Positions 24,039-33,898 of a stretch of DNA of 64,000 nucleotides are shown piece by piece. Position 1 is the first letter of the stretch; each line of letters begins with the position of its first letter. This stretch comes from Saliniradius amylolyticus. GTDB lineage: Bacteria > Pseudomonadota > Gammaproteobacteria > Enterobacterales > Alteromonadaceae. Location of the stretch: contig NZ_CP029347.1 in the NCBI RefSeq assembly GCF_003143555.1, positions 1,674,001 through 1,738,000 of the forward strand, in the 5' to 3' direction. Under the pieces are notes generated by a model. It ran no database searches, was not told where the DNA came from, and was given only the letters and a program-made list of their open reading frames with translations. The position numbers and the translations under genes are program-made.

Positions 24039-25682
24039 TTGGAGCGCAGTAAATTAAAAGTGGCAATCGTGGAAGATAATGGCATGGCCCGAATCAACCT
24101 ACGTAACCACCTGATGGATATGCAGTTTCAGGATATTGGCTGCTTTACTCACGGCCGCGAACTCAGAAGCGCATTAAAGCGCCAACATTACGATATACTG
24201 CTGATGGATTTTCATCTCGGCTCCAATAAAAACGGCGTTGAGGTGATCAATGATCTGCAGAAACAAAATCTGCTTAAACCTTCTACCAGCCTGGTGTTTG
24301 TTACTTCCGATCGCATGCCCATGATCGTCGGACAGATCTTCGACGTGCATCCCGAGGCTCTGGTGCTAAAGCCTTATACCATCCGAAATCTGGAAAAGTC
24401 GTTAAACAACTGTATCGAGATGCATCAGGTACAAAAGCCTGTTCTCAGGCTGATGGATAAGAACGACAACGAAGGCGCACTGGAAGCGCTGGATCAAATG
24501 ATCAACAGCGAGACCTGTAAGGCCAAATATCGGATGCCCCTTATCAAGCTGCGTGCCCGGTTGCTGTTAAAGCTCAAGCGTTTCAAGCAGGCTTCAGAGC
24601 TTTACCGCTCAGTGTTAGAGCGCTCAGACCAGATCATCTGGGCCAAATGGGGACTAATCCAAAGCACTCACCTGGCCGGTGAGATCGAAGAAAGCGAGGC
24701 CATGCTCAAGGATCTGCTCAAAACCAACCTCACCAGCGATAAGGCATCGGAATGGCTGACCCGTATCAATATCGAAAAGAAAGATTATGAGACGGCACTG
24801 GAGTACATCAACCGGCTAAAAGAAGGCGAAATGTCCATGTCCGCCACTCGCCTCAAGGCCCAGCTGTTCATGGCACTGGAAGAGCCGGATGAAGCCATCG
24901 ATCTTGTCGAGAGAAAACGCAACTCCAACCGGGAAATCCGCGAACATTTTAACGAGTTGTCTTTGGATCTGGCCCGCATATACCTGGCTGAAGCCGAAGA
25001 TAACCCTGAACCCACGATCCGCAAGGAGCGTTTGCAAACCGCTCGTTTTCTGATCGGCAGTGTGGGCCGTAAAGGTCAAAACCCGGATCTGGATGTTCAG
25101 CGAGACTACATGCAGGCCCTGGCAGCAGTAGTAGAAGATGATGTACAAAAAGCCCGGGAGTTACTGCAACAGGAAGGCATGCTGGATCTGGACAACGCCG
25201 ACTTGACCACGCTGTCCGATGCTGTGGCCGCCTGGCATGGCATCGGCGATGATTCCACTGCCTCAGAGCTGCTCAACGACCTGGAAAAACGTCTGGCCTC
25301 CCTGCCCGACGAGAATGAAAAAACCGTCTCGGGACTTATGGCGCTGAAAAATGAACGACGCCTGGGCGACAAGAAAACCCGGGCCATCGCCTTTAACAAA
25401 AAAGCGCTGGAATACTATACCCAGGACCAGTTCAAAGAAGCTATCGACCTGTTCTACCAGGCTTATATTCTTTTTCCCGACGAGCCGGCATTCAGCCTCA
25501 ACCTGCTGCACTGTATGGTGCAGGCCAAGCAAGCCGAGCATAAAGAAGCCAGGATAGCCGAACTGTTCGACGAGTTAAAAACCAAGAAGCTTTCCAGTGC
25601 TAACGCCAAGCGGATGCAGGAAATCCAGAGTAAAATCAAACAGTATGGCCTACTTGAACAGACCGAAACACCTGAAGAATAG
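24039..25682 (+). CDS. Response regulator with C-terminal TPR repeats (second VieB-like paralogue)
   Basis: A 547-residue protein with a receiver domain at 5-125 (acidic pair E12/D13, phospho-acceptor D57 in LLMDFHLGSNKNG, K111 in LVLKPYT) and a long helical TPR-type region (YETALEYINRLKEGEMSMS; LEYYTQDQFKEAIDLFYQAY). The architecture, length and final TPR-like segment match the protein at 2128-3789, so the two are paralogues. No DNA-binding domain is present. I choose TTG at 24039 because TGAGGAG ends 6 nt before it; the GTG at 24033 sits directly against the SD and is unlikely. Divergent from the valine operon. Confidence 0.8.
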   Translation: MERSKLKVAIVEDNGMARINLRNHLMDMQFQDIGCFTHGRELRSALKRQHYDILLMDFHLGSNKNGVEVINDLQKQNLLKPSTSLVFVTSDRMPMIVGQIFDVHPEALVLKPYTIRNLEKSLNNCIEMHQVQKPVLRLMDKNDNEGALEALDQMINSETCKAKYRMPLIKLRARLLLKLKRFKQASELYRSVLERSDQIIWAKWGLIQSTHLAGEIEESEAMLKDLLKTNLTSDKASEWLTRINIEKKDYETALEYINRLKEGEMSMSATRLKAQLFMALEEPDEAIDLVERKRNSNREIREHFNELSLDLARIYLAEAEDNPEPTIRKERLQTARFLIGSVGRKGQNPDLDVQRDYMQALAAVVEDDVQKARELLQQEGMLDLDNADLTTLSDAVAAWHGIGDDSTASELLNDLEKRLASLPDENEKTVSGLMALKNERRLGDKKTRAIAFNKKALEYYTQDQFKEAIDLFYQAYILFPDEPAFSLNLLHCMVQAKQAEHKEARIAELFDELKTKKLSSANAKRMQEIQSKIKQYGLLEQTETPEE

Positions 25683-25758
25683 GACTTTTAACGGCGGCAT
25701 TTACTTTACTCATCGGACCAGATAACCTTGTGCCAAAATCCATTAGGAGGTGGTATTG

Positions 25759-26553
25759 ATGCACATTGATGAGTTACTGGCACAAGTTAACGACGATCAG
25801 GATCTCAGCGTAACTGTTCCCAAATCGTGGGCTCAGGGACGCACCGTGTTTGGCGGCTTGTCTGCTGGCCTGCTTTACCAGGCTATGAAACAACGCGTCG
25901 CAAAAGACCGGGTACTGCGTTCGCTGACCACTAACTTTGTCGGCCCTTTATTAACCGAACAGCCCTTTACGATTGAAGTAGAAGTACTCAGAGAAGGCAA
26001 AAATGCCTCCCAGGCTACTGCCAGAGCCATTCAGGATGGCAAAGTTTCCGTAGTCAGCCAAGCCTGCTTTGGTGTAGCGCGCGACTCTAAGGTAAAGGTG
26101 GAAAACCAAACAACCCACCAGATGGAAAAGCCCAGGAAGGCCAATTTTTTACCCCAGATCCCCAAGGTCACGCCCAAGTTTTTCCAACATATGCAGTTGG
26201 CTATTGAAGAAGGTGGTATCCCATTTACTGGTAAGAAAAACGCCAACTACCGAGGCTGGATGCGCTTTAAAAAACCGCCCCGGGAAGTGACCGACGCCCA
26301 CCTGATTGCCCTTGCTGACGCCTGGCCACCGGCCATCTTGCAGAAGCTACGCTGGCCGGCGCCCGCCAGTACAATGAGCTGGAATCTGGACTTTATTCAT
26401 CCCCACTCTCCCGTTGACCCTAAGGAGTGGTTTGCCTATCAAGTGGAGACACGCCAGGCTGGTGATGGCTATGCCCACAGCGAAGCCAACATCTGGGATG
26501 ACAAAGGTGAACTCGTGGCCCTGAGCCGCCAGATCATCGCGGTGTTTGATTAA
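25759..26553 (+). CDS. Acyl-CoA thioesterase-like protein (4HBT_3/TesB-like)
   Basis: A 264-residue double-hotdog protein. The N-terminal half has the TesB-like pattern VPKSWAQGRTVFGGLSAGLLYQAM and VLREGKNASQATARAIQDGK. The C-terminal half has LIALADAWPPAIL and MSWNLDFIHPH, where the Asp of ALADAW corresponds to the catalytic-site position in this family. It probably hydrolyses acyl-CoA thioesters in the cytoplasm. The ATG at 25759 is chosen because AGGAGG (25745-25750) is 8 nt upstream; a GTG at 25750 would overlap the SD. It is 76 bp after the response-regulator gene on the same strand. Confidence 0.8.
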   Translation: MHIDELLAQVNDDQDLSVTVPKSWAQGRTVFGGLSAGLLYQAMKQRVAKDRVLRSLTTNFVGPLLTEQPFTIEVEVLREGKNASQATARAIQDGKVSVVSQACFGVARDSKVKVENQTTHQMEKPRKANFLPQIPKVTPKFFQHMQLAIEEGGIPFTGKKNANYRGWMRFKKPPREVTDAHLIALADAWPPAILQKLRWPAPASTMSWNLDFIHPHSPVDPKEWFAYQVETRQAGDGYAHSEANIWDDKGELVALSRQIIAVFD

Positions 26554-26831
26554 TACCTTAACAACAGGCACCGGCAGCACCCGACCCGGTGTTGCCCTGC
26601 CTGACTTCATCGTCTACCTTTCGTTTTTGGATAGAGCCTGCGTAAATCGGTAAATAGCCGTCCATCGCTACAAGCCCGCCCAGTATTTTCACTAAAGCCT
26701 GCACAAGGCTGGTTGATTGAGTCATGATGCTTTCCCCTTGCTATTGAGTGGAAAGCCAGTTTATTGTATCCCAATAGAGTAATTAACCCAGACAGAGGAA
26801 AGTCACTGTTTCCTAAAAAGGCATAATAGCA

Positions 26832-27743
26832 ATGTTCCAACACCTATCCGATATGGCCATCTTTGCCCGAGTGATCGAGATGGGCAGCTTTACCGCTGCC
26901 AGCGACGATTTGCAGCTATCGAAAGGCGCGGTCAGCAAAGCCGTCGGCAGACTGGAAAAGCACCTGAGTATCCGCCTTCTAACCCGTACCACACGCTCGT
27001 TATCCTTAACCAGCGAGGGAGAACAGTTCTATCAACACTGCGCATGCATTGTCCGTGAGGCCGAGCTGGCCCAGGAGCACCTGGCGTCGCTTAAGACAGA
27101 GCCTGAAGGTAAAGTCACCATCAGCGCCTCGGATAACTTCGGCGCGACCCGAGTTGCGCCCTTATTGCCGTCACTACTGGAGCGCTACCCGAAATTATCG
27201 GTGGATCTGCAACTGAGTAACGAGATTGTGGACATGGTCAAAGATGGCGTCGATATCGCCATAAGATGTGGTCAGTTGAAAGACTCCAATCTCTACTTCC
27301 GCCCCTTGAAGCCTCTTGAGATCGTGCTGGCCGCGTCTAAGACCTATCTGGATAAGGCAGGCCGCCCCAAACATCCTCAGGAGCTGGCCCGAAGTCAGGG
27401 CAAACATCAGTGCCTGACCAATGGTGCCAGCGCCAGATTCAAGCGCTGGCGATTTTACAAAGGATCGGAGTTGATTGAGGTGTCTGTAGATGGCCGTTTA
27501 AGCATCAGCGACGACAGAGCCTTGTTACATGCCCTGCGCCAACACAAGGGACTCGCCTTTATGCCCAGATATGCACTACAGAAATACATCGAAAATGGCG
27601 AGCTGGAAACGGCACTACCCGACTATATGCCGCAACCCGTACCCATGTACCTGGTATATCCTGAACGGCGTTACAAGGGCGCCGGTATCCAGGCCTGCCT
27701 GGATCACCTGGAAAAGCACCTGGGCCGGGGTGGAAAGGAGTAA
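26832..27743 (+). CDS. LysR-family transcriptional regulator
   Basis: A 303-residue regulator with an N-terminal winged helix (FARVIEMGSFTAASDDLQLS, then KAVGRLEKHLSIRLLTRTTRSLSLT) and a C-terminal periplasmic-binding-protein-like effector domain starting near 90 (GKVTISASDNFGATRVAPLL). It belongs to the CrgA/DsdC-like 'TTRSL' subgroup typical of proteobacterial LysR proteins. No clear target gene is divergent to it, since the neighbours are a thioesterase and a small membrane protein. Target and effector cannot be inferred. Confidence 0.9.
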   Translation: MFQHLSDMAIFARVIEMGSFTAASDDLQLSKGAVSKAVGRLEKHLSIRLLTRTTRSLSLTSEGEQFYQHCACIVREAELAQEHLASLKTEPEGKVTISASDNFGATRVAPLLPSLLERYPKLSVDLQLSNEIVDMVKDGVDIAIRCGQLKDSNLYFRPLKPLEIVLAASKTYLDKAGRPKHPQELARSQGKHQCLTNGASARFKRWRFYKGSELIEVSVDGRLSISDDRALLHALRQHKGLAFMPRYALQKYIENGELETALPDYMPQPVPMYLVYPERRYKGAGIQACLDHLEKHLGRGGKE

Positions 27744-27825
27744 CATTTCACCATTACGGCATCTGCGAGCGTTTTGGTTGAAGGCCAGCGAGTAAATGTC
27801 CGGAAACAGGTGCTAGTTAGTTGCG

Positions 27826-28074
27826 TTATACATTTTTAAACCGTTTCGCCACATAGGCGGCAACGGGAGATAAGAAAAGTAAGATGATCGGCACGACAAC
27901 ACTTCCAGTTGCAAAAAGAATAACACTACCGGTCAAGCTGAGGACAGCAATAGCAGCCCACCCCGTACAAATCATTAACGTTGTTTGATTGTTAGTTTCC
28001 GTTTTCCATATCCGCAATGACACAGCAAGAAACACCAGTAACATTATGAACGGTAAAAAGTTTGATAATTCCAT
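27826..28074 (-). CDS. Small hypothetical membrane protein
   Basis: An 82-residue protein with three hydrophobic segments (about 6-21 FLPFIMLLVFLAVSLRI, 34-53 LMICTGWAAIAVLSLTGSVI, 57-74 GSVVVPIILLFLSPVAAY) and a basic tail (VAKRFKNV). The ATG at 28074 has GGGGAG 4 nt upstream; an in-frame extension of six codons lacks a site. No family recognised. It lies alone between the LysR gene and the CNNM gene. Confidence comes from the ribosome site and consistent hydrophobicity. Confidence 0.55.
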   Translation of the reverse strand: MELSNFLPFIMLLVFLAVSLRIWKTETNNQTTLMICTGWAAIAVLSLTGSVILFATGSVVVPIILLFLSPVAAYVAKRFKNV

Positions 28075-28212
28075 TTGACTCCCCTTTAGCACCTAACAGC
28101 GTCTTACTTAGAATTCTGGGTATCCCCCTAGCAATTCATACATTGGAACGTCGGTGTCTTCTCCATTTATCTCATAGCAACAACAAGTTAACCCACAGTG
28201 CTATTAGAAGGA

Positions 28213-28238
28213 CCAGTCTGCCGCTACCGGCAGGCTGG
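28213..28238 (-). terminator. Hairpin terminator after the CNNM gene
   Basis: An 11-bp stem with one G-T wobble, CCAGTCTGCCG (28213-28223) / CGGCAGGCTGG (28228-28238), with a 4-nt loop. It lies immediately after the CNNM stop codon when read on the minus strand. The following T run is weak. Confidence 0.5.
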
Positions 28239-28239
28239 C

Positions 28240-29286
28240 TTAATCATCCTTGCGAATCATATCCTTTTGCCGCTTTCGGGCCAGCATTCGGGCCAGACGA
28301 CGCATACTGATGGTCTTATCTTTCTCATCGACAATTTCCATGCCCAGTAAGGCTTCCATCAGGTCTTCCAGCGTCAGAATGCCTTCCAGGCCGCCGTATT
28401 CGTCGACAACCAACAGCATATGAGCGCGGTGGTTCAGGAAGTAATCGAAGGTGCGAACCAGTGGCATGGAACTGAGCATGGTAACCATGTCTTTGCGATA
28501 TTCGCCCACCTTGCGATCATCATTGCCTCTTGCCTTGGCCATCAGCAAGTCAGATTTGAGCACAAAGCCGTTGATATGCTCGGGATCATCCTCAAATACC
28601 GGGATCCGCGAAAAGCCGATGTCCTGATGCTTATAGAAAAAACCTTCCACGGTCATGGTCTCAGGCACCGAAAACACCACGGTACGGTGGGTCATTACGT
28701 CGCGGATCTTAAGCTCATGCAGGGTCAGCAGGTTTTGCATAATCCTGCCTTCTTCCATCGCCAGTTGCCCTTCCTGCTGCGATACCTCAGCCATGGCAAT
28801 CAGCTCGTCCCGGTTGAGGCCCTGCAGGGGGCTGTCGCCGGCAAAATGCCGGGTCAGCCACTGTGACATCTTGACGAAGGGGTACATCAGCACAATCAGA
28901 TAACGCAGAAAATGCGCCGTTGCCGGGGCCAGTTGCCGCCAATAGGTGGCCCCCAAAGTCTTGGGAATGATCTCGGAGAAAATGAGGATTGCCAGCGTCA
29001 GCACAGCCGACGCCACCCCTAGGTAGGCATCGCCGAACACGATAGCTGCCTGAGCCCCAGCCCCTGCTGCCCCGAAGGTATGGGCAAAGGTGTTCAGGGT
29101 TAAAATGGCCGATAAAGGACGGTTAATGTCCTGCGTATGCTGGCGCAATAAGACGCCGGAGTTCTTACCGTCATTCTCCATCACCGAGATGTAGGCCGAC
29201 GACACACTTAAAATCACCGCCTCGGCCACCGAACATAAAAACGAGAAGCCGAGGGCGATGAACACATACAACGTCAGTAACAGCAT
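28240..29286 (-). CDS. CNNM/DUF21 transporter-like protein with CBS pair
   Basis: A 348-residue membrane protein. The DUF21/CNNM domain (1-150) has hydrophobic helices and the conserved CSVAEAVILSVS, AILTLNTFAHTFGAAGAGA and SEIIPKTLGATYWR. A CBS pair (about 195-315) has DVMTHRTVVFSVPETMTV and VVDEYGGLEGILTLEDLMEALLG. The C-terminal CorC_HlyC domain common in longer relatives is absent. CNNM proteins are linked to Mg2+ export or homeostasis; that role here is inference. It is 6 bp downstream of the S9 peptidase gene and probably cotranscribed. Confidence 0.87.
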   Translation of the reverse strand: MLLLTLYVFIALGFSFLCSVAEAVILSVSSAYISVMENDGKNSGVLLRQHTQDINRPLSAILTLNTFAHTFGAAGAGAQAAIVFGDAYLGVASAVLTLAILIFSEIIPKTLGATYWRQLAPATAHFLRYLIVLMYPFVKMSQWLTRHFAGDSPLQGLNRDELIAMAEVSQQEGQLAMEEGRIMQNLLTLHELKIRDVMTHRTVVFSVPETMTVEGFFYKHQDIGFSRIPVFEDDPEHINGFVLKSDLLMAKARGNDDRKVGEYRKDMVTMLSSMPLVRTFDYFLNHRAHMLLVVDEYGGLEGILTLEDLMEALLGMEIVDEKDKTISMRRLARMLARKRQKDMIRKDD

Positions 29287-29292
29287 GGGCGC

Positions 29293-31326
29293 TTAGTCCT
29301 GCTCCTTGCCATTGTGTTTGTCAAACCACCACAGGATGTATTCCACCTTGGCCATTAACTGACTGGGACGCTGATAGATACCGTGGCTGGCACCAGGAAT
29401 GCGCACCATGGCCGTGTCCACCCCTTCCAGCTTCAGGGCCTGATAATACTGCTCGGTTTCCGATATAGGCGTTCGATAATCCGCATCACCGGTCAGCAAC
29501 ATAGTGGGCGTAGTGACATTGCCCACATAACTGATGGGCGAGCGTTTCATGTAGTGCTCGGGGTTCTCCCAGGGTTTATCGGCAAACCAATACTTATAGA
29601 AGAACGGATAAAAATCGGCCGTGAGCACAAAGCTATACCAGTTGATCACCGGCTTTGCCACCACCGCGGCGCGGAAACGATCAGTATGTCCGACAATCCA
29701 GGCAGTCAACACACCGCCGCCGGAACCACCGGTGACATAGAGCTGGTCTTTATCGATAAAACCTTTGTCGATTACCGCATCCACACCAGACATGAGATCG
29801 TCATAGTCCGCACTGGGGTAATTATGGTGAATGGTCTGGGCAAACTCCTTGCCGTAGCTGTCACTGCCTCTGGGATTCACATAGAGCACCACATAACCTG
29901 CAGCGGCAAACAGCTGAACCTCACTGGAAAAATGAGGACCATAATTAGCCACCGGCCCGCCGTGGATCTCCAGCAGGAGCGGGTAGTTTTTGTCTTTATC
30001 GAACCCAGGCGGATAGGCGATCCAGCCCTGAATGTCCCGGCCATCAGCACTGGATTTAAACCAGATTTCCTCGATCTTAGCCAGAGACTTATGACCAAGG
30101 GCGTCATCGTTGAGAGATGTCAGCACCCGAGTCTCGCCCTGCTCTACCACAGCCACATCAGCCGGACGCTGAGGGTTTGAATAGGTAAAAGCTAATGTAC
30201 CGTCATCGGCCACGGCGAATTCGGCACCGGTATAGGGCCGGCCGTAGGACTGGCCACCGAGCTTATCGGTAATCAGCTTGCGTTCTCCCTCCAGAGGCTG
30301 ATAAACCACCTTGGTCTTGCCCTGGTCGTCGTATTTCAGATACAGGCCTTCACCGGTGCTATCCCAAACCGCCTGCTCAATGCTACGGTCAAGATCGCCG
30401 GTCAGTACCCGGCGGTTGTCGCCATTCAGATCGCTGATATAAACCCGGGCATTTTCGTAGTTGGTCCCCTTATCGTCATAGCCGATGTAAGCCAGTTTCT
30501 CACCATCGGGAGAGACCCGGGGACTGCCGTCCGGACCTTTTCGGTCGGTGAGCATAGTGGCTTCGCCGGATGTGACATTCAGGCGGAACACCTCGCTGTC
30601 CAGAGGGTCCATGGCATCGGCGGGTTGCTCGTTAGCCGAGAAATACAGCGCCTTGCCATCCGCACCCCAGCTCATAACGCCCTGATGGTCGTAGTCGGTG
30701 TCGGTGATTTGCCGGGGGGTACCGCCATCGGCATCGAGCACAAATATTTGGCGGAAACCGTCTTTGGTATAACCACCGCCGTCGAAACGGTAATAGACCT
30801 TATCGATAAACTGAGCGGGCTCGGCCCAATCTGCACCCTCCGGCTTACCCGGCAAGGATACGGGCGCGGGCTCAGGCTGTTTAACAAACATCTGGAAAGC
30901 AAGCTGATTACCATCCGGTGACCAGGTCAGGTTCGACGGTGCCGAGCTCAGGTTGGTCATACGAGCCTGCTTGCCGGAATCTAACCACAGCATATGAATT
31001 TGCGGCTTGCCGGATTCGGTAGACACATAGGCCAGGCGATTATTGTCCGGCGATAAACTCAATCCATAAACATTGTGATAGCCATCGGTAAGAGGCAGTA
31101 GCTGGCCGTTGTTGCCCACTTGCCACACGTTGCCCAGCTTACGGTCCGACTGGATATCCATGAAGTGACGCACAAAATACACCGTATCACCATTGTCGGC
31201 GATGGTCAGATCAGAGGCATATTCGAGCTCAAACACATCCTCAGACTCTAACACAGACTCTTCACTGGCCTGAGCCGAAAGGCCAACGGACAGCAGCACA
31301 GCGGCGCTTAAGGTCTTACGAAACAT
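29293..31326 (-). CDS. Secreted S9-family (prolyl oligopeptidase-type) peptidase
   Basis: A 677-residue exported serine peptidase. It has a signal peptide (MFRKTLSAAVLLSVGLSAQA, likely cleaved after Ala20), an N-terminal WD40-like/beta-propeller region with repeated PDG motifs (LSPDNNRLAYVS, WSPDGNQLAF, VSPDGEKLAYIG), and a C-terminal alpha/beta hydrolase. The catalytic triad is visible: Ser in GGSGGG (about 535), Asp in TGDADYRTP (about 614) and His in GASHGIYQR (about 647). It resembles acylaminoacyl-peptidase/DPP enzymes and probably degrades peptides in the periplasm. The ATG at 31326 gives the signal peptide and has AAGGAAA upstream. Confidence 0.92.
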   Translation of the reverse strand: MFRKTLSAAVLLSVGLSAQASEESVLESEDVFELEYASDLTIADNGDTVYFVRHFMDIQSDRKLGNVWQVGNNGQLLPLTDGYHNVYGLSLSPDNNRLAYVSTESGKPQIHMLWLDSGKQARMTNLSSAPSNLTWSPDGNQLAFQMFVKQPEPAPVSLPGKPEGADWAEPAQFIDKVYYRFDGGGYTKDGFRQIFVLDADGGTPRQITDTDYDHQGVMSWGADGKALYFSANEQPADAMDPLDSEVFRLNVTSGEATMLTDRKGPDGSPRVSPDGEKLAYIGYDDKGTNYENARVYISDLNGDNRRVLTGDLDRSIEQAVWDSTGEGLYLKYDDQGKTKVVYQPLEGERKLITDKLGGQSYGRPYTGAEFAVADDGTLAFTYSNPQRPADVAVVEQGETRVLTSLNDDALGHKSLAKIEEIWFKSSADGRDIQGWIAYPPGFDKDKNYPLLLEIHGGPVANYGPHFSSEVQLFAAAGYVVLYVNPRGSDSYGKEFAQTIHHNYPSADYDDLMSGVDAVIDKGFIDKDQLYVTGGSGGGVLTAWIVGHTDRFRAAVVAKPVINWYSFVLTADFYPFFYKYWFADKPWENPEHYMKRSPISYVGNVTTPTMLLTGDADYRTPISETEQYYQALKLEGVDTAMVRIPGASHGIYQRPSQLMAKVEYILWWFDKHNGKEQD

Positions 31327-31403
31327 GGTTATATTTCCTTGAGGTTGGACGACTGACCTCAAGACTAGGGACAAAGGCCTGAGGGTTCAAGGCCTGTGCA
31401 AAA

Positions 31404-31847
31404 TTACAGACACTCTCGCGTAAATGCCTGATCCAGTTCAGAGAAGGCGCGCTTCAGTAAGCCTGCCAGTTCCCAGTATCGAGGTTTGCCTTTGTAGCCG
31501 CTCATCTGACAGCCGTGTTCACGTAACTTCTGGTAAATTTCCTGATACCAGTTAACTAACTGCGGCGGTAGCTGGCTGTCGGCCCGCTGACCAAGCCACC
31601 AAAGCCCCTGCAGAGGTAAACCAAGGATCAACAGCACCATAGTCAGGGTTTGAGGAATATGAGCACTACCAAAGTGATTGAGTAACAAGGTGGCACTGAG
31701 AATCGCTACCGGCGGCATCCACTGAACACCAAAGCGCGTCGCTGAGATCACCCGACACTCGGGAAACAGCGCATAGAGCTCTTTACGCATCGGCCAAAGC
31801 TTCATATATTGCTGGCCCAGACTCAGTGTTTTAAAGAAAGACTGCAC
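31404..31847 (-). CDS. yfbV: UPF0208 membrane protein YfbV
   Basis: A 147-residue DUF412 protein beginning MQSFFKTLSLGQQYMKLWPMRKELYALFPE (family hallmark LGQxYxxxWP), with two central membrane helices (about 45-60 and 68-86) and a cytoplasmic tail containing VNWYQEIYQKLREHGC. YfbV has been reported in E. coli to limit MatP-dependent constraint of the terminus macrodomain outside Ter. The length matches the family. It is monocistronic and upstream of, but divergent from, trxB. Confidence 0.92.
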   Translation of the reverse strand: MQSFFKTLSLGQQYMKLWPMRKELYALFPECRVISATRFGVQWMPPVAILSATLLLNHFGSAHIPQTLTMVLLILGLPLQGLWWLGQRADSQLPPQLVNWYQEIYQKLREHGCQMSGYKGKPRYWELAGLLKRAFSELDQAFTRECL

Positions 31848-33126
<1,279 letters not shown>

Positions 33127-33136
33127 TCTCTGCTAA

Positions 33137-33160
33137 TGTCGGCACCTTCGGGTGCCGACA
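33137..33160 (+). promoter_or_regulatory. UUCG-capped hairpin between trxB and aat
   Basis: A perfect 10-bp stem TGTCGGCACC (33137-33146) / GGTGCCGACA (33151-33160) closed by a C(TTCG)G tetraloop, one of the most stable RNA loops. There is no T tract after it, so it is not a classic terminator. It ends 6 nt before the aat ATG and covers the space where the ribosome site should be. It may protect the trxB mRNA end or limit aat translation. Confidence 0.7.
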
Positions 33161-33166
33161 CTGATC

Positions 33167-33898
33167 ATGACCATTCAACTTTACCGACTCAGCAACGAGG
33201 TGCAGTTCCCTCACCCCTCGTTGGCACTAAACGATCCTAATGGACTGTTAGCTTACGGCGGCGACCTTAGCGTTGCCAGACTCGTGCTGGCCTACCAACA
33301 TGGGATCTTTCCCTGGTTCAGTGAAGGTGAGCCCATCCTGTGGTGGTCACCGGACCCCAGGGGCATACTGGAACTGGATAACTTCTACGCCTCCAAGAGC
33401 CTGCGCAAGCTTGCCCGCTCCGGACGTTATTCAGTAACCCTAAACCGAGATTTTAAACAGGTGATTCGCCAATGCGCCAGCGTGCCCCGCAATGACAGTG
33501 GCACCTGGATTACCGAACAGATGATTCAAGCCTATATTGAGCTTCATAAGGCCGGTCACAGTCACTCGGTAGAAATATGGGACGGCCCCGAACTAGTTGG
33601 TGGCCTCTACGGTGTGGCCGTTGGCCGGGTGTTTTGCGGCGAGTCGATGTTTCATCATCGCAGCAACACCTCGAAACTTGCCATGCTGGCGCTGGTCCAA
33701 CACCTTAAACAAGCCGGATTTGCTTTTATCGACTGTCAGTTACAGAATGATCATTTGGCCTCTTTGGGCGTTACGGAAATGCCAAGGCAGGCATTCTTGG
33801 TCCGTCTCAGAGAGGCTGTCGTCCAGTCTGTTCCGTCACACTGCTGGCAGCCTCAGGAGCTGAAGATCCATGAACTTTCTGCTCACACAAAACTTTGA
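33167..33898 (+). CDS. aat: Leucyl/phenylalanyl-tRNA-protein transferase
   Basis: A 243-residue GNAT-fold transferase. It has the family blocks FPHPSLALNDPNGLLAYGGDLS, AYQHGIFPWFSEGEPILWWSPDPRG and GGLYGVAVGRVFCGESMFHH, then ASKLAMLALV-like SKLAMLALVQHL. It adds Leu or Phe from aminoacyl-tRNA to proteins beginning with Arg or Lys, creating N-degrons recognised by ClpS for ClpAP degradation. No SD is seen before the ATG at 33167, because the UUCG hairpin occupies the space; a GTG at 33152 inside the hairpin is an alternative start. The 3' end overlaps bpt by 29 bp. Confidence 0.95.
   Translation: MTIQLYRLSNEVQFPHPSLALNDPNGLLAYGGDLSVARLVLAYQHGIFPWFSEGEPILWWSPDPRGILELDNFYASKSLRKLARSGRYSVTLNRDFKQVIRQCASVPRNDSGTWITEQMIQAYIELHKAGHSHSVEIWDGPELVGGLYGVAVGRVFCGESMFHHRSNTSKLAMLALVQHLKQAGFAFIDCQLQNDHLASLGVTEMPRQAFLVRLREAVVQSVPSHCWQPQELKIHELSAHTKL

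Noticed and set aside
26607..26843. A 78-codon minus-strand frame between the thioesterase and LysR genes
   Set aside because: It overlaps the LysR start, shows no domain or ribosome site, and covers the likely promoter region. The 26554-26831 spacer holds at most a weak CACCGG/CCGGTG hairpin at 26569-26591.
29383..30180. A 265-codon plus-strand frame inside the S9 peptidase
   Set aside because: Antisense shadow of a gene with a clear catalytic triad; no ribosome site or domain.
33137..33160. Rho-independent terminator of trxB
   Set aside because: The stem is strong but no T tract follows, and the aat start lies 6 nt away, so I list it as a regulatory hairpin instead.
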